Below are positions 8,682 to 16,290 of a stretch of DNA of 64,000 bases, in pieces. The notes beneath the pieces are model-generated. The model did not search any database. It saw only the letters and a program-made list of their open reading frames with translations, and was not told the origin of the DNA. The position numbers and the translations under genes were made by a program. This DNA comes from Lewinellaceae bacterium (lineage in GTDB: Bacteria > Bacteroidota > Bacteroidia > Chitinophagales > Saprospiraceae). The stretch covers positions 1,860,001-1,924,000 of the forward strand of contig JACJXX010000002.1 in assembly GCA_020636435.1 (NCBI GenBank), given 5' to 3'. How positions within the stretch are numbered: the stretch's first letter is position 1; each line of letters starts with the position of its first letter.

Positions 8682-8830
8682 GGGCTCTAAATTAAGGCTT
8701 TTTGGCTTTGTATGTGCGCTGCTCTAGCTTCCGGTTGATCTTTTTATTGGTTGGCGCTTTCTGTTGAGTGGTTGGAGGGCTAAGATACCGTATTGCTCAA
8801 ATAAAGATCGGAGTAAGGTTTCCCCTTTTA

Positions 8831-8989
8831 GGCACGACGAAAGAATAAACTGTCCATTCTGGCTTGTACTTTTTGCGCCATGCTGCGTTGCTCATCACTC
8901 AGGTAGCTTTGGCTATCCTCATTCTTCGCGCCTTGCCTGGCACAAAAATTACTGCCCCATAATTGAACACTTTATTCTTTCCTCGTGCC
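8831..8989. mobile_element. 159-bp MITE-like element, copy 1
   Basis: The ends are inverted repeats of about 19 bp (GGCACGACGAAAGAATAAA and the complement of TTTATTCTTTCCTCGTGCC, one mismatch). A second copy with the same length and apparently one base difference lies at 33294-33452. Both copies are flanked by TTTA on the left and TTAC on the right. No plausible gene is inside. The size and ends suggest a non-autonomous element moved by a transposase encoded elsewhere. It occupies the gap between the kinase and the toxin-antitoxin pair. Confidence 0.75.
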
Positions 8990-9010
8990 TTACCTCCTAG
9001 AAGGCGAGAA

Positions 9011-9308
9011 TTATACTTGCTCTTTCCAATAGTCACTCCGTGCGTCATGCGCTACAGCGACAATCAGGATTATTTCATCTTGAACACGGTAAATGATCTT
9101 ATAAGGAAATTTTGAAAGCCTGAATTTGCGTAAATCTTTGTAGAAAGGAGCGTACAGATAAGGAAACTCGCAGGCTTTTTTTTCTGGTCTGTATATAGTC
9201 TTTCATGAAACGGTTTCTAGTTTTTGTGCCCGCTTCCGCTTCAAGCCACTCTAGGGCTTCTCTAATATCCTGCCTCGCTTGAGGTAAGGCCCTATAGCTC
9301 AATGCCAT
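9011..9308 (-). pseudogene. ParE/RelE-type toxin, frameshifted in an A8 run
   Basis: The N-terminal ~42 residues (MALSYRALPQARQDIREAL, then FMKDYIQTRKK) match the start of ParE/RelE-superfamily plasmid-stabilisation toxins. The open frame then goes into nonsense. Dropping one base from the run of eight A (8 T at 9176-9183 on the plus strand) restores a typical C-terminus, with RLSKFPYKIIYRVQDE and IVAVAHDARSDYW, ending at 9011 for about 98 residues. It starts inside the antitoxin gene with a 17-base overlap, the usual coupling. Either it is a dead toxin, or the A8 run is a slippery/phase-variable site or a sequencing error. By family, ParE poisons gyrase and RelE cleaves mRNA; which one applies is not certain. 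Confidence 0.8.
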
Positions 9309-9519
9309 ATTCCGCGATCAGTTTTTTTTCCATTTCTTCGCCGTCGATGGGCTTTACCTGACCGCTTTCATAGGCTGCTAATCGCCTATCAAGTTCAGCT
9401 TTCCATTCTTCGGAAAGATCGTCCTTGCTTTCATCATAAGGATGTATCAATTCCAGAAACCGGAGCCGTTCGGCTTCGGAAAGCTTTTGATATTCTTTAA
9501 CTAATGCTTCTACGCTCAT
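9292..9519 (-). CDS. Addiction-module antitoxin component (TIGR02574-like)
   Basis: A 75-residue acidic protein typical of the short antitoxins paired with ParE/RelE toxins. It has an N-terminal helix MSVEALVKEYQKLSEAERL, a central LSEEWKAELDRRLAAYESG and a C-terminal EEMEKKLIAEYG. It should bind and neutralise the toxin encoded immediately downstream; the two genes overlap by 17 bases. The antitoxin frame is intact although the toxin frame is broken. No clear operator is visible upstream. Confidence 0.8.
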   Translation of the reverse strand: MSVEALVKEYQKLSEAERLRFLELIHPYDESKDDLSEEWKAELDRRLAAYESGQVKPIDGEEMEKKLIAEYGIEL

Positions 9520-9762
9520 GCCTACAATTATAAGGTTTTCTTTTTTTCAAAACAAGATTGGGGTGAAAAAGATTGCATAAGGACAGCTTTTAGCAACCAC
9601 AATATGTTGTGGCTTTTGCCTTCCGGCCGCAGCACGAAGTGTCCTTCTCCCTAAAGCTTTTGTAAGAACACTCCCGGCACCAACTCCCTATGGCAATCGC
9701 ATGAAATGGGATCGACCATGAAAAGGTCGTATGTTTATAGGAAACGATGTTTTAAGCCCTCC

Positions 9763-9814
9763 CGACCTCGCAGAGGTCGTACATCTACCCGTTTGTACGA
9801 CCTCTTTGAGGTCG
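9763..9814. repeat. Nested palindrome with GACCTC/GAGGTC arms
   Basis: Two 21-base arms (9763-9783 and 9794-9814) are near-perfect inverted repeats of each other around a 10-base loop, and each arm is itself a small GACCTC..GAGGTC hairpin. A second perfect hairpin, TTTGACCCGCTTCGGGGTCAAA without its ends (9848-9869), lies just downstream. There is no gene in 9520-9984, which otherwise holds only these structures and a terminator-like hairpin. Confidence 0.6.
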
Positions 9815-9898
9815 AAAATTTAATTATACGGGATAATTCTATAGACGTTTGACCCGCTTCGGGGTCAAAACATATTTCATGCAATTGCCTTGACCAAC

Positions 9899-9932
9899 TC
9901 CCCCGCCACTTCCTGCGGGGGATTTTTTTTTT
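9899..9932 (+). terminator. Terminator-like hairpin before the DUF4139 gene
   Basis: CCCCGC and GCGGGG pair around CACTTCCT and are followed by about ten T on the plus strand. No plus-strand gene ends nearby, so it may stop read-through from upstream or belong to the repeat cluster. It lies 53 bases before the next start codon. Confidence 0.55.
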
Positions 9933-9984
9933 GCTTCTGTTTATGCATTTTTTCCTCCGGCCTCATCCTACTGGAAAAACACCG

Positions 9985-11601
9985 ATGAAAAACTTTAGAA
10001 TTACTACGTTCCTCCTCTTTGCTTTTTTGCTGCTTCTTCCTTCCGTAACCAGGGCAGATGAAGACAGAAAAGACACCCCTTCCACCATCAAAGAAGTTAC
10101 TGTGTTCCGGCAGGGGGCGGAAGTGCAGCGGGAAGGCCAGGTGAGCATCGCCGCCGGCCGCAGCGTGCTAAAATTCAGCGGCCTGTCGCCCAGCCTCAAC
10201 CCGCAGAGCCTGCAGTTTACGGCGACAGGAGACTTCACCATCCTGTCCGTTTCCCATCAGCTGAACTACCTCACCGAACCCAAACCCACCAAAGAGATCG
10301 AGGCGCTGGAAGCCCGCAAAAAACAATTCGAGCAACAGCTCAAACGGGAGCAGGCCCTGGGGCAGGTATTCCAGGAAGAGGAAGCGCTGCTGCTGGCCAA
10401 CAAACAGATCGGAGGCCAGCAGAACGGCGTGCCCATCGACGGGCTGAAGGCCACCGCCGAATACTTCCGCCAGCGGCTGCGCGAGATCAAGTTGGAGCAG
10501 CTGGAGATCGTTACCCGCCAGGAAACGCTACGGGACACCATCAACCGGCTGGCGCTGCAACTTCAGCAGCTCAATGCTAGTGGGCAGTCCCGGTCGGTCA
10601 GCGAAGTGGTGGTGGCAGTGGATGCGCCGAAGGCCGTCCGCGCCGATTTCAGCATCAGCTATCTGGTGAGCCAGGCGGGCTGGTCGCCGCTGTACGACCT
10701 GCGGGTGAAAAGCGTCGGCGAGCCGGTAGAACTGGGTTATAAAGCCCAGGTGTATCAACAGAGCGGCGAAGACTGGGAGAAGGTGCAACTCACCCTCTCT
10801 ACCGGCAAACCCATGAGCAGCGCCCAGCGCCCGGTATTGAACACCTGGTGGTTGCAGGAGTACCTCATTGCTGTTATGGCCGGCAGAGGCGAAATGCAAA
10901 GGATGGATATTGAAAAGGAGGAAATGGACGACCTGACGCTTACCTCTCGCGCCGTACCGGCCCAGGGCCCGCAGGTGCAGGCCTACGACCAGGCCATTAC
11001 CTTCGAATTCCAGATTAAAACGCCTTATGACATCCTCTCCGACGGGCAGCAGTATGTCGTTTCCATTGCTGAGGAAAGCCTGCCGGCTTCCTACGAGTAT
11101 TACGCCGCTCCCAAGCTCAACCCACACGCCTTCCTCACCGCCAATGTCACCGGTTGGGAGCAGTACCGCCTGCTAAGCGGCCCGGCCAACCTCTTCTTTG
11201 AAGGCACCTACCTGGGCAAGAGCCAGCTCAATGTCAATGTGGCCAGCGATACGCTGTCTTTCTCCCTGGGGATAGACGAGGGCATCGTCATCAGCCGCCA
11301 AAAAGAGAAGCAATTCACCGATAAGCAGTTTATTGGCAATAAAAAGACCCAAACCATCGGTTGGGAGATCGAGCTGCGCAACAGCAAGCGGGCGCCCGTC
11401 AGCATTGTGGTGGAAGACCAGTATCCTGTTTCCACCACCGAGGAGATTGAGGTGGAGTTGGGCCCTCACAAGGGCGCCACAGTGGATGAGGGCAATGGCA
11501 AGCTGCGCTGGGAACTGGAACTGAAGGCGGGCAAGGCGGAGACGCTTAGCTTCCGGTATTCGGTAAAGTACCCGAAGAAGATGAATTTAATGTTGGAGTA
11601 A
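9985..11601 (+). CDS. Secreted DUF4140/DUF4139 protein (mucoidy inhibitor MuiA-like)
   Basis: A 538-residue protein with a clear signal peptide (MKNFRITTFLLFAFLLLLPS). A DUF4140-like N-terminal domain follows (IKEVTVFRQGAEVQREG), then a Gln/Glu-rich coiled coil at ~100-200, and a DUF4139 domain to the C-terminus (SYLVSQAGWSPLYDLRV, and QQSGEDWEKVQLTLSTGKP). This is the layout of the MuiA family; its biochemical role is not established, and the family name comes from a mucoidy-inhibitor annotation. I started at the ATG at 9985, since the frame upstream lacks similarity and would precede the signal peptide. A small secreted protein gene follows after 11 bases, probably co-transcribed. Confidence 0.85.
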   Translation: MKNFRITTFLLFAFLLLLPSVTRADEDRKDTPSTIKEVTVFRQGAEVQREGQVSIAAGRSVLKFSGLSPSLNPQSLQFTATGDFTILSVSHQLNYLTEPKPTKEIEALEARKKQFEQQLKREQALGQVFQEEEALLLANKQIGGQQNGVPIDGLKATAEYFRQRLREIKLEQLEIVTRQETLRDTINRLALQLQQLNASGQSRSVSEVVVAVDAPKAVRADFSISYLVSQAGWSPLYDLRVKSVGEPVELGYKAQVYQQSGEDWEKVQLTLSTGKPMSSAQRPVLNTWWLQEYLIAVMAGRGEMQRMDIEKEEMDDLTLTSRAVPAQGPQVQAYDQAITFEFQIKTPYDILSDGQQYVVSIAEESLPASYEYYAAPKLNPHAFLTANVTGWEQYRLLSGPANLFFEGTYLGKSQLNVNVASDTLSFSLGIDEGIVISRQKEKQFTDKQFIGNKKTQTIGWEIELRNSKRAPVSIVVEDQYPVSTTEEIEVELGPHKGATVDEGNGKLRWELELKAGKAETLSFRYSVKYPKKMNLMLE

Positions 11602-11612
11602 AACAGAGAGAA

Positions 11613-12275
11613 ATGAAACTACTGCTCATAACCATGATGGCCCTCGCCTCAATCGTTGCTTTTGGACAGGAGAAAGAAGTGCGGTGGGAGTACGAATACA
11701 AACAGTTGGGGTGGTGCGCCAGCGGCCCGCCGCCGTTCGAGATCACCTTTTACAATGACAATACATTTGAGTACAAAACATCGGGCTGGGGTGTTGGCGA
11801 AGGAACTTATGAAGTTTCGGATTCCACAATAACCTGCACCTACAGTGGGAAGGCGCCCCGCCCGGAACCAGAAGATGGATGGGTGGAAATCCGACACCTG
11901 TCAAAAGGCGAGAAATCGCCCGAGGTTATCGTCCTGGATTGCCAAAGCGGAGAACCATTGATCGGGGCTAATATTTCACTTTTAGCGGCGGATGGCGCCA
12001 TCCTCAGAACCCTGACGGCCGACTTCGACGGAAAGTGTGTATTGCCCGGGATGCCATTCTCCAGATTGAGAGCCGCCTATGTTGGTTACAAGCCGGAGGA
12101 AGCTGTAATATGCTCTGGCCTGTCCAGCGGGCTGGCTTTTCATTTGGCGGCCGGCTACACAGAGTTGATCATTGCCAAAGGGGTGAAGCATCAATTCAGG
12201 ATATGGAAGATGGAGGGCCAGGAAATCATTTTGGAGCCGGCAGGATTTGGGCGGGATGTTTATTTGGTGAAGTAA
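11613..12275 (+). CDS. Secreted protein with carboxypeptidase-regulatory-like domain
   Basis: A 220-residue protein with a signal peptide (MKLLLITMMALASIVAFGQ). The N-terminal half looks beta-rich (FEITFYNDNTFEYKTSG, and EGTYEVSDSTITCTYSG), like lipocalin-type hypotheticals. The C-terminal half has a carboxypeptidase-D regulatory-like fold (GEPLIGANISLLAADG, TADFDGKCVLPGMP, and YVGYKPEE), as found at the start of many TonB-dependent receptors and surface proteins. No enzymatic residues are recognisable. It lies 11 bases after the DUF4139 gene on the same strand, so they may form one unit. The function is unknown. Confidence 0.7.
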   Translation: MKLLLITMMALASIVAFGQEKEVRWEYEYKQLGWCASGPPPFEITFYNDNTFEYKTSGWGVGEGTYEVSDSTITCTYSGKAPRPEPEDGWVEIRHLSKGEKSPEVIVLDCQSGEPLIGANISLLAADGAILRTLTADFDGKCVLPGMPFSRLRAAYVGYKPEEAVICSGLSSGLAFHLAAGYTELIIAKGVKHQFRIWKMEGQEIILEPAGFGRDVYLVK

Positions 12276-12291
12276 GAACAGGATAACGGCG

Positions 12292-12369
12292 GTTCGGCAG
12301 TTGGGAATTCGAAATCCGCACGCCGCGTTGACGCAGCAATGCAATGTGCGAATACCAAACTGCCGGACC
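12292..12369. repeat. Imperfect inverted repeat between convergent genes
   Basis: GTTCGGCAGTTGG at the left pairs with CCAAACTGCCGGAC at the right, with further pairing of AAATCCGCA with TGCGAAT, giving a hairpin of about 78 bp. It lies in the gap between two convergent genes. It may terminate transcription in both directions or be a dispersed palindromic repeat; no U-run is present. Confidence 0.5.
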
Positions 12370-12373
12370 CGTT

Positions 12374-13147
12374 CTAATACAACGCCATGTCAAACTTCCA
12401 GCGGTAGTTCTTCGTCAGCTCGTCCTGCGGCCCCCAAAGGCGGAACAGGGCGATGGCGGCGCGGCGCGGCAGTTCGTCGGCGTAAGTTTTGTCGGCAGTC
12501 GCCGCTTCGATGATGTTGCTGATGGCCGTTTCGTTGTCCTTCTTGCGGAGGGCTTGCTGGGCGCCGGCGATCAGTTGGCCGGCCGGCGTACCGTCGGCCT
12601 GAACCGACATGAGTTCGGCCAGGGTGCGCAGGTCTTCAGCGCGCTCGGCAAGTTTATCGCCCAGATGGATCGTCTGCACCAAAGCGGCGGCGCGCTCGGG
12701 GTTGCCGTAGACCACCTCGCGGGCCAGGGCTACGCGGGCTTCCGCCACATCGGGATTCTGCGCTACGAAAGCCTCCAGTTCCGACAGGCCGCCTTCGCTG
12801 TTGAGGCGGCTCAGGATGTGAGACAGGCTCTCCTTTCGGTTGTCGGGCAGGTTTTCTTCCAGCCAGCGCTCGATGGCCGTGCGCGGCAGCGCACCGGCAA
12901 ACTCAGCTACGACTTCCCCCTTGTAAAACATTTTCACATTGGGGATGCTGCGAATGTTGAATTGCTCGGCGACCTCGTAGTCTTCTTCGGTATCGAGCTT
13001 TACCAGTTCCCATTTGTCCGCCTGTTCGGCGGCCAGCTTTTCGATGACCGGCCCGAGTACCCGGCAGGGGCCGCACCAGGCCGCCCAAAAGTCGACCACT
13101 ACAGGTTTTTCAAAGCTTTTTTCAATAACGGCAGTCTTAAAATCCAT
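12374..13147 (-). CDS. Thioredoxin-fold co-chaperone, CnoX/YbbN-like
   Basis: A 257-residue protein. The N-terminal thioredoxin domain has the active site WCGPC (Cys25 and Cys28) and the conserved cis-Pro in IRSIPNVKMF. It is followed by a C-terminal helical TPR-like region (~115-257, with EAFVAQNPDVAEARVALAR). This layout matches the YbbN/CnoX family, in which the TPR part binds clients or GroEL. Many YbbN proteins have SxxC; this one keeps both cysteines, so it may be a true oxidoreductase. There is no signal peptide, so it is cytoplasmic. The gene is monocistronic, converging on the secreted-protein gene at 11613. Confidence 0.85.
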   Translation of the reverse strand: MDFKTAVIEKSFEKPVVVDFWAAWCGPCRVLGPVIEKLAAEQADKWELVKLDTEEDYEVAEQFNIRSIPNVKMFYKGEVVAEFAGALPRTAIERWLEENLPDNRKESLSHILSRLNSEGGLSELEAFVAQNPDVAEARVALAREVVYGNPERAAALVQTIHLGDKLAERAEDLRTLAELMSVQADGTPAGQLIAGAQQALRKKDNETAISNIIEAATADKTYADELPRRAAIALFRLWGPQDELTKNYRWKFDMALY

Positions 13148-13308
13148 GTTGTCAGGCTTTCGTTTTTACAATGTTAGATAAAGGCGCAAATTTGTTTTGG
13201 CTCCGGAGAGCTTGTTCATAGGGGTATAACCTTTTGTAATACATCTTCTCTATGGGGAAAGTTTACACAAACCAGCTTTCCCCGGAAAACCAAAACAAAT
13301 CAGGAACT

Positions 13309-13920
13309 ATGAAAAAGGCATTGCTTCTGTTTCTATCCGGTATAACAGCCCTGGCGCTGCCGGCGCAGCACGAAACCCTGTTTGATGACTTCACCTCCTT
13401 TGGCGCCTTTGGCGGCCCGATGGTGGAAATCAGTTCCATCAACGGCGAAGTCGGCGCCGATGTAGGCGGCGGCGGCGCGCTCGTGCTCGACGATTTCTTC
13501 ATCGGAGGGTATGGCATGGGCACCGACCAGCCCGACATCACCCTGCAACAGGATATAGGCGGCGAAATTCAGGACATCACCTACAACATCCGGTTCAAGC
13601 ACGGCGGCCTGTGGTTCGGCTATACGCCCAGGCAGTATAAGATGGGGCATCTGTACACCAGCCTCAAAGTCGGCTGGGGCAAAGCCCAACTGCTGAACCA
13701 GGATTTCGACACGCCCCGGGACCGCATCTTCGTGCTCACCCCCGAAGTCGGCGCCGAGGTCAACCTGACCAACTGGTTCAAGCTGGGCTTCACCGGCGGC
13801 TACCGCTGGGTGAACGGCATTAGCCGCCTGCCCACTCTGGATGACAGCGACTTCAGCAGCCCGACCGGCACCATCACCTTCCGCTTCGGCGGCTTCGGCG
13901 ATGGCTGGGAGTGGGATTAG
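13309..13920 (+). CDS. Secreted beta-rich hypothetical protein
   Basis: A 203-residue protein with a signal peptide (MKKALLLFLSGITALALPA). The rest is rich in Gly and aromatic residues with alternating patterns (RFKHGGLWFGYTPRQYKMG, LYTSLKVGWGKAQL, and LTNWFKLGFTGGYRWVNG), ending in FRFGGFGDGW. This is suggestive of a small outer-membrane beta-barrel or lectin-like fold; I recognise no named family. The ATG at 13309 puts the signal peptide at the N-terminus. An in-frame ATG 19 codons upstream would add a hydrophilic tail and is less likely. Confidence 0.7.
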   Translation: MKKALLLFLSGITALALPAQHETLFDDFTSFGAFGGPMVEISSINGEVGADVGGGGALVLDDFFIGGYGMGTDQPDITLQQDIGGEIQDITYNIRFKHGGLWFGYTPRQYKMGHLYTSLKVGWGKAQLLNQDFDTPRDRIFVLTPEVGAEVNLTNWFKLGFTGGYRWVNGISRLPTLDDSDFSSPTGTITFRFGGFGDGWEWD

Positions 13921-14293
13921 TGGATACTATTTGGGGAGATGCTATTGATGACTTGTTTTGCCGCCGAAACGGCAACAGAACGATGCTACGCCCTTCGGGC
14001 GGTGGATACTTTTGTGCTGCCTCGCTGATTCAGCGGCATCTAAAATTACCTCATTAATTGATTTGATCAAATCCATGCCTCAGATGAGCGCATGGTTTTT
14101 TTTTGAAGCCCCCAAATGATAAGCTATCCCTCTTTTCTTCCTGCTCTAATAAAGCAATATGGCCGTCCAAGCAACTAAAGGGCCCTCTCAATCAAGTACT
14201 GTTTCCTTCCGCCCAAATTCCCCGTAAACTTGTGACAACAACCTCAAAAAACCAATTGGAAACAATTTTTCAAACCTAAATTCAACCCTTATC
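13921..14293. other. Intergenic region, no gene seen
   Basis: In these 373 bases I see no coding frame and no strong terminator. The only structure noted is a perfect 14-base palindrome, GATTTGATCAAATC, at 14060-14073, a possible regulator site. It is 220 bases from the next start codon, so the link to that gene is weak. Confidence 0.4.
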
Positions 14294-15091
14294 ATGAAAA
14301 AGCTTGGAGCTTCTTTATTTGCGATCGCAAGTTATGCCATTGGCGTTGGCGCCCTGTTCACCTGGACCGTTTTCATGGGCAACCTGATACCGGGCATTGG
14401 GATCGACGGGGAACCCAATATGGGCCTGATACCTGCCCTTTTGAAAAACCTGAGCCTGGTGGCCCTCTTTGCCCTTCAGCACATCATCATGGCGCGGCAG
14501 CCTTTTAAAAAGTGGCTGGCCAAAACCGTGCACCCTCAACTGGAGCGCTCGGTCTTTGTGCTGGCCTCCGGCCTCACTTTTTCCCTCGTACTCTGGCAAT
14601 GGGAGCCGCTGGGCGGAACAATCTGGCAGGTAGCAACTGGCAGCACTGCCTACTACATCCACTACATCTTGTTCTTCATCGGCTGGGCCATCATGTACAG
14701 CAGCAGTTTTGTGATCAACCACTTCGACCTGTTCGGCCTGCGGCAGACTTACTTTTACATAATGGACAAACCATACAAGCCGCTACAGTTCAGGATAGTG
14801 TCCTACTACAAGTACATGCGCCACCCACTGTATTTCGGCATGATGCTGGGAATGTGGTTCACGCCCTCCATGACCGTCACGCACCTGAGCATGGCCGCCG
14901 GCCTGACTGCCTTTATCATGATCGCCATCACCTATGAAGAGAGAGACCTGATCCGCGAATTCGGCAACAAGTACATCCAGTACCGGAACAGGACGCCTAA
15001 ACTGATCCCGTTCCTGAGAATGAGCAGCAGCGCTCAACCAGCTACGCAGGCAACTGCCAAGATGGAGGCTATACCTGTAGAAAAAGATTAA
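14294..15091 (+). CDS. mddA: Methanethiol S-methyltransferase-like membrane protein (MddA/NnrU family)
   Basis: A 265-residue polytopic membrane protein with about five to six helices. The C-terminal motif is typical of isoprenylcysteine-methyltransferase-like enzymes: KYMRHPLYFGMMLGMWFTP, then EERDLIREFGNKYIQYR and TPKLIPF. Within this superfamily the length, the FDLFGLRQ stretch and the C-terminus fit MddA, which methylates methanethiol with S-adenosylmethionine to form dimethyl sulfide. That specific activity is inferred from resemblance; NnrU-type proteins are the alternative. The start has a signal-like first helix. No sulfur-metabolism neighbours are visible. Confidence 0.8.
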   Translation: MKKLGASLFAIASYAIGVGALFTWTVFMGNLIPGIGIDGEPNMGLIPALLKNLSLVALFALQHIIMARQPFKKWLAKTVHPQLERSVFVLASGLTFSLVLWQWEPLGGTIWQVATGSTAYYIHYILFFIGWAIMYSSSFVINHFDLFGLRQTYFYIMDKPYKPLQFRIVSYYKYMRHPLYFGMMLGMWFTPSMTVTHLSMAAGLTAFIMIAITYEERDLIREFGNKYIQYRNRTPKLIPFLRMSSSAQPATQATAKMEAIPVEKD

Positions 15092-15171
15092 TTGAACCCG
15101 ACTGATCATAGATGACACTGGTTTCATGGTTTCTTCGTTTCGCTGGGAACAAACAATGAAGCGGGAAAGCC

Positions 15172-15450
15172 ATGAAGCCATCATCAATAAACCCATACCA
15201 TCATGCACCATACACCCATCATTCTGTTGGTTTCCCCCTTTCCGGGCAGGAAGTGGCCGTTGCGGCTTTCGCCGGCGCTGCCCTCCTGGTGACGGCGCTT
15301 TCCGTCCTGCAATTGCTGGGCATTATTGCCACAGTGGGCGCCCTCGCCGCCTTCTATTACTCCACCATCAAACCTATCCTTGCTATGGACTTCGATATAA
15401 GCCCGACGAATGAAGAGCTGGCTCAAATCCTCGATGAATTGTGGGATTAA
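15172..15450 (+). CDS. Small membrane protein, hypothetical
   Basis: A 92-codon frame whose central part codes for one or two hydrophobic helices (VAVAAFAGAALLVTALSVL and GIIATVGALAAFYYS). An acidic tail follows (ISPTNEELAQILDELWD). Third-position GC is high through the helix and tail, as in neighbouring genes, which supports coding. The His/Pro-rich N-terminal ~24 residues look less natural, so the true start may be later or the 5' part altered. No family is recognised. Confidence 0.45.
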   Translation: MKPSSINPYHHAPYTHHSVGFPLSGQEVAVAAFAGAALLVTALSVLQLLGIIATVGALAAFYYSTIKPILAMDFDISPTNEELAQILDELWD

Positions 15451-15567
15451 CCAGCTTGGGTTCTGCTGTTATGCTTTTAGGAATGCAGTAGAAAAAGGTA
15501 AACTTCATTGCTCATGTAAACTTAAAACCTAATAAATAACTTGATTTAATTGAAAATTTCAATTTTT

Positions 15568-15599
15568 TTTGCATCTATACAATTTTATTACTACTTTTG
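15568..15599 (+). promoter_or_regulatory. Bacteroidota-type promoter (TTTG / TAnnTTTG)
   Basis: TTTG at 15568-15571 and TACTTTTG at 15592-15599 are separated by 20 bases in an AT-rich stretch, matching the -33/-7 consensus of the Bacteroidota primary sigma factor. The next start codon is 67 bases downstream (15667). This is the best complete promoter I can see in the window. Confidence 0.7.
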
Positions 15600-15666
15600 T
15601 AAAGCCAGAGGCAAAAACCGGGCCGGTTTAAGATTTTTCTTGTAACTAATAACCAGAACCCCCAAA

Positions 15667-16056
15667 ATGACGACATCACTACGGTTTCCAATCGCGGCTT
15701 TGGCAGCTCTGCTTTGCGTCGGTTTATTTTTTGCTTTAAAACAAGCTATATTGCCTGCTGATTATGCGCCGCCACCAAATTTTGAGGAAGTACCTGGAAT
15801 TGAAGTAACCAGGATGTCGCCGACCAACCTGGAGATTTATCTCAGAGGGTTGCTAGAGAAAGTAAGGAATGGAGAAGCGATCAGTTATGGGAAGGAACAA
15901 TCCTTGAAAGAGGTCAGACAAGCATTAATTGAGAATATGGCAGAGCAGCCTGAACTTTTAACCCTACTGTTGGCAATTATTGATGAAATTTTGCTCCTTA
16001 ATGATGAATTAATTTATCCCGACGATGGAGAATCAAGAACTGATGAAGATAGTTGA
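15667..16056 (+). CDS. Hypothetical exported or membrane-anchored protein
   Basis: A 129-residue protein with an N-terminal hydrophobic segment (FPIAALAALLCVGLFFALK) that may be a signal anchor. A mainly helical, acidic domain follows (MSPTNLEIYLRGLLEKVRNG, and a Leu/Ile-rich stretch LLTLLLAIIDEILLLNDELI), with a polar acidic tail DDGESRTDEDS. No family is recognised. Its last 32 bases overlap the start of the next small gene, which suggests translational coupling. The overlapping segment, encoding DDGESRTDE, occurs again at about 16285-16323 as part of a tandem duplication. A good promoter lies upstream. Confidence 0.6.
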   Translation: MTTSLRFPIAALAALLCVGLFFALKQAILPADYAPPPNFEEVPGIEVTRMSPTNLEIYLRGLLEKVRNGEAISYGKEQSLKEVRQALIENMAEQPELLTLLLAIIDEILLLNDELIYPDDGESRTDEDS

Positions 16057-16258
16057 ACAATACCATGCCTACTGGCGCACTTATATTCAACCTCTGGTCG
16101 ACAAAGAGCCCAAGCGTTACACCCATTTCACCAAAACACTGAATCAAGTAGGCAAGCGCTTCTACGGCCCGGAATTTTATCTTGAGTTTAGCGTCGCGGT
16201 TCTGTACTCCGTGTTTGAGGACCCTGCCGGCCCAATGACGGATAAGGTGCAACATTGA
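16025..16258 (+). CDS. Small hypothetical protein, intact copy of a tandem pair
   Basis: A 77-residue protein (MENQELMKIVEQYHAYW, then KRYTHFTKTLNQVGKRFYG) ending in YSVFEDPAGPMTDKVQH. It is soluble, mixed-charge and of unknown family. Support for coding comes from the adjacent second copy at 16291, where changes between the copies are mainly conservative at protein level (YIQPLVDKEPKRYTHF versus HIQPLIDREPRRYTHF). It overlaps the end of the preceding gene by 32 bases and probably belongs to the same transcript. Confidence 0.6.
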   Translation: MENQELMKIVEQYHAYWRTYIQPLVDKEPKRYTHFTKTLNQVGKRFYGPEFYLEFSVAVLYSVFEDPAGPMTDKVQH

Positions 16259-16290
16259 AGATCGCCCAGATATAGACCCTCATTCAGATG

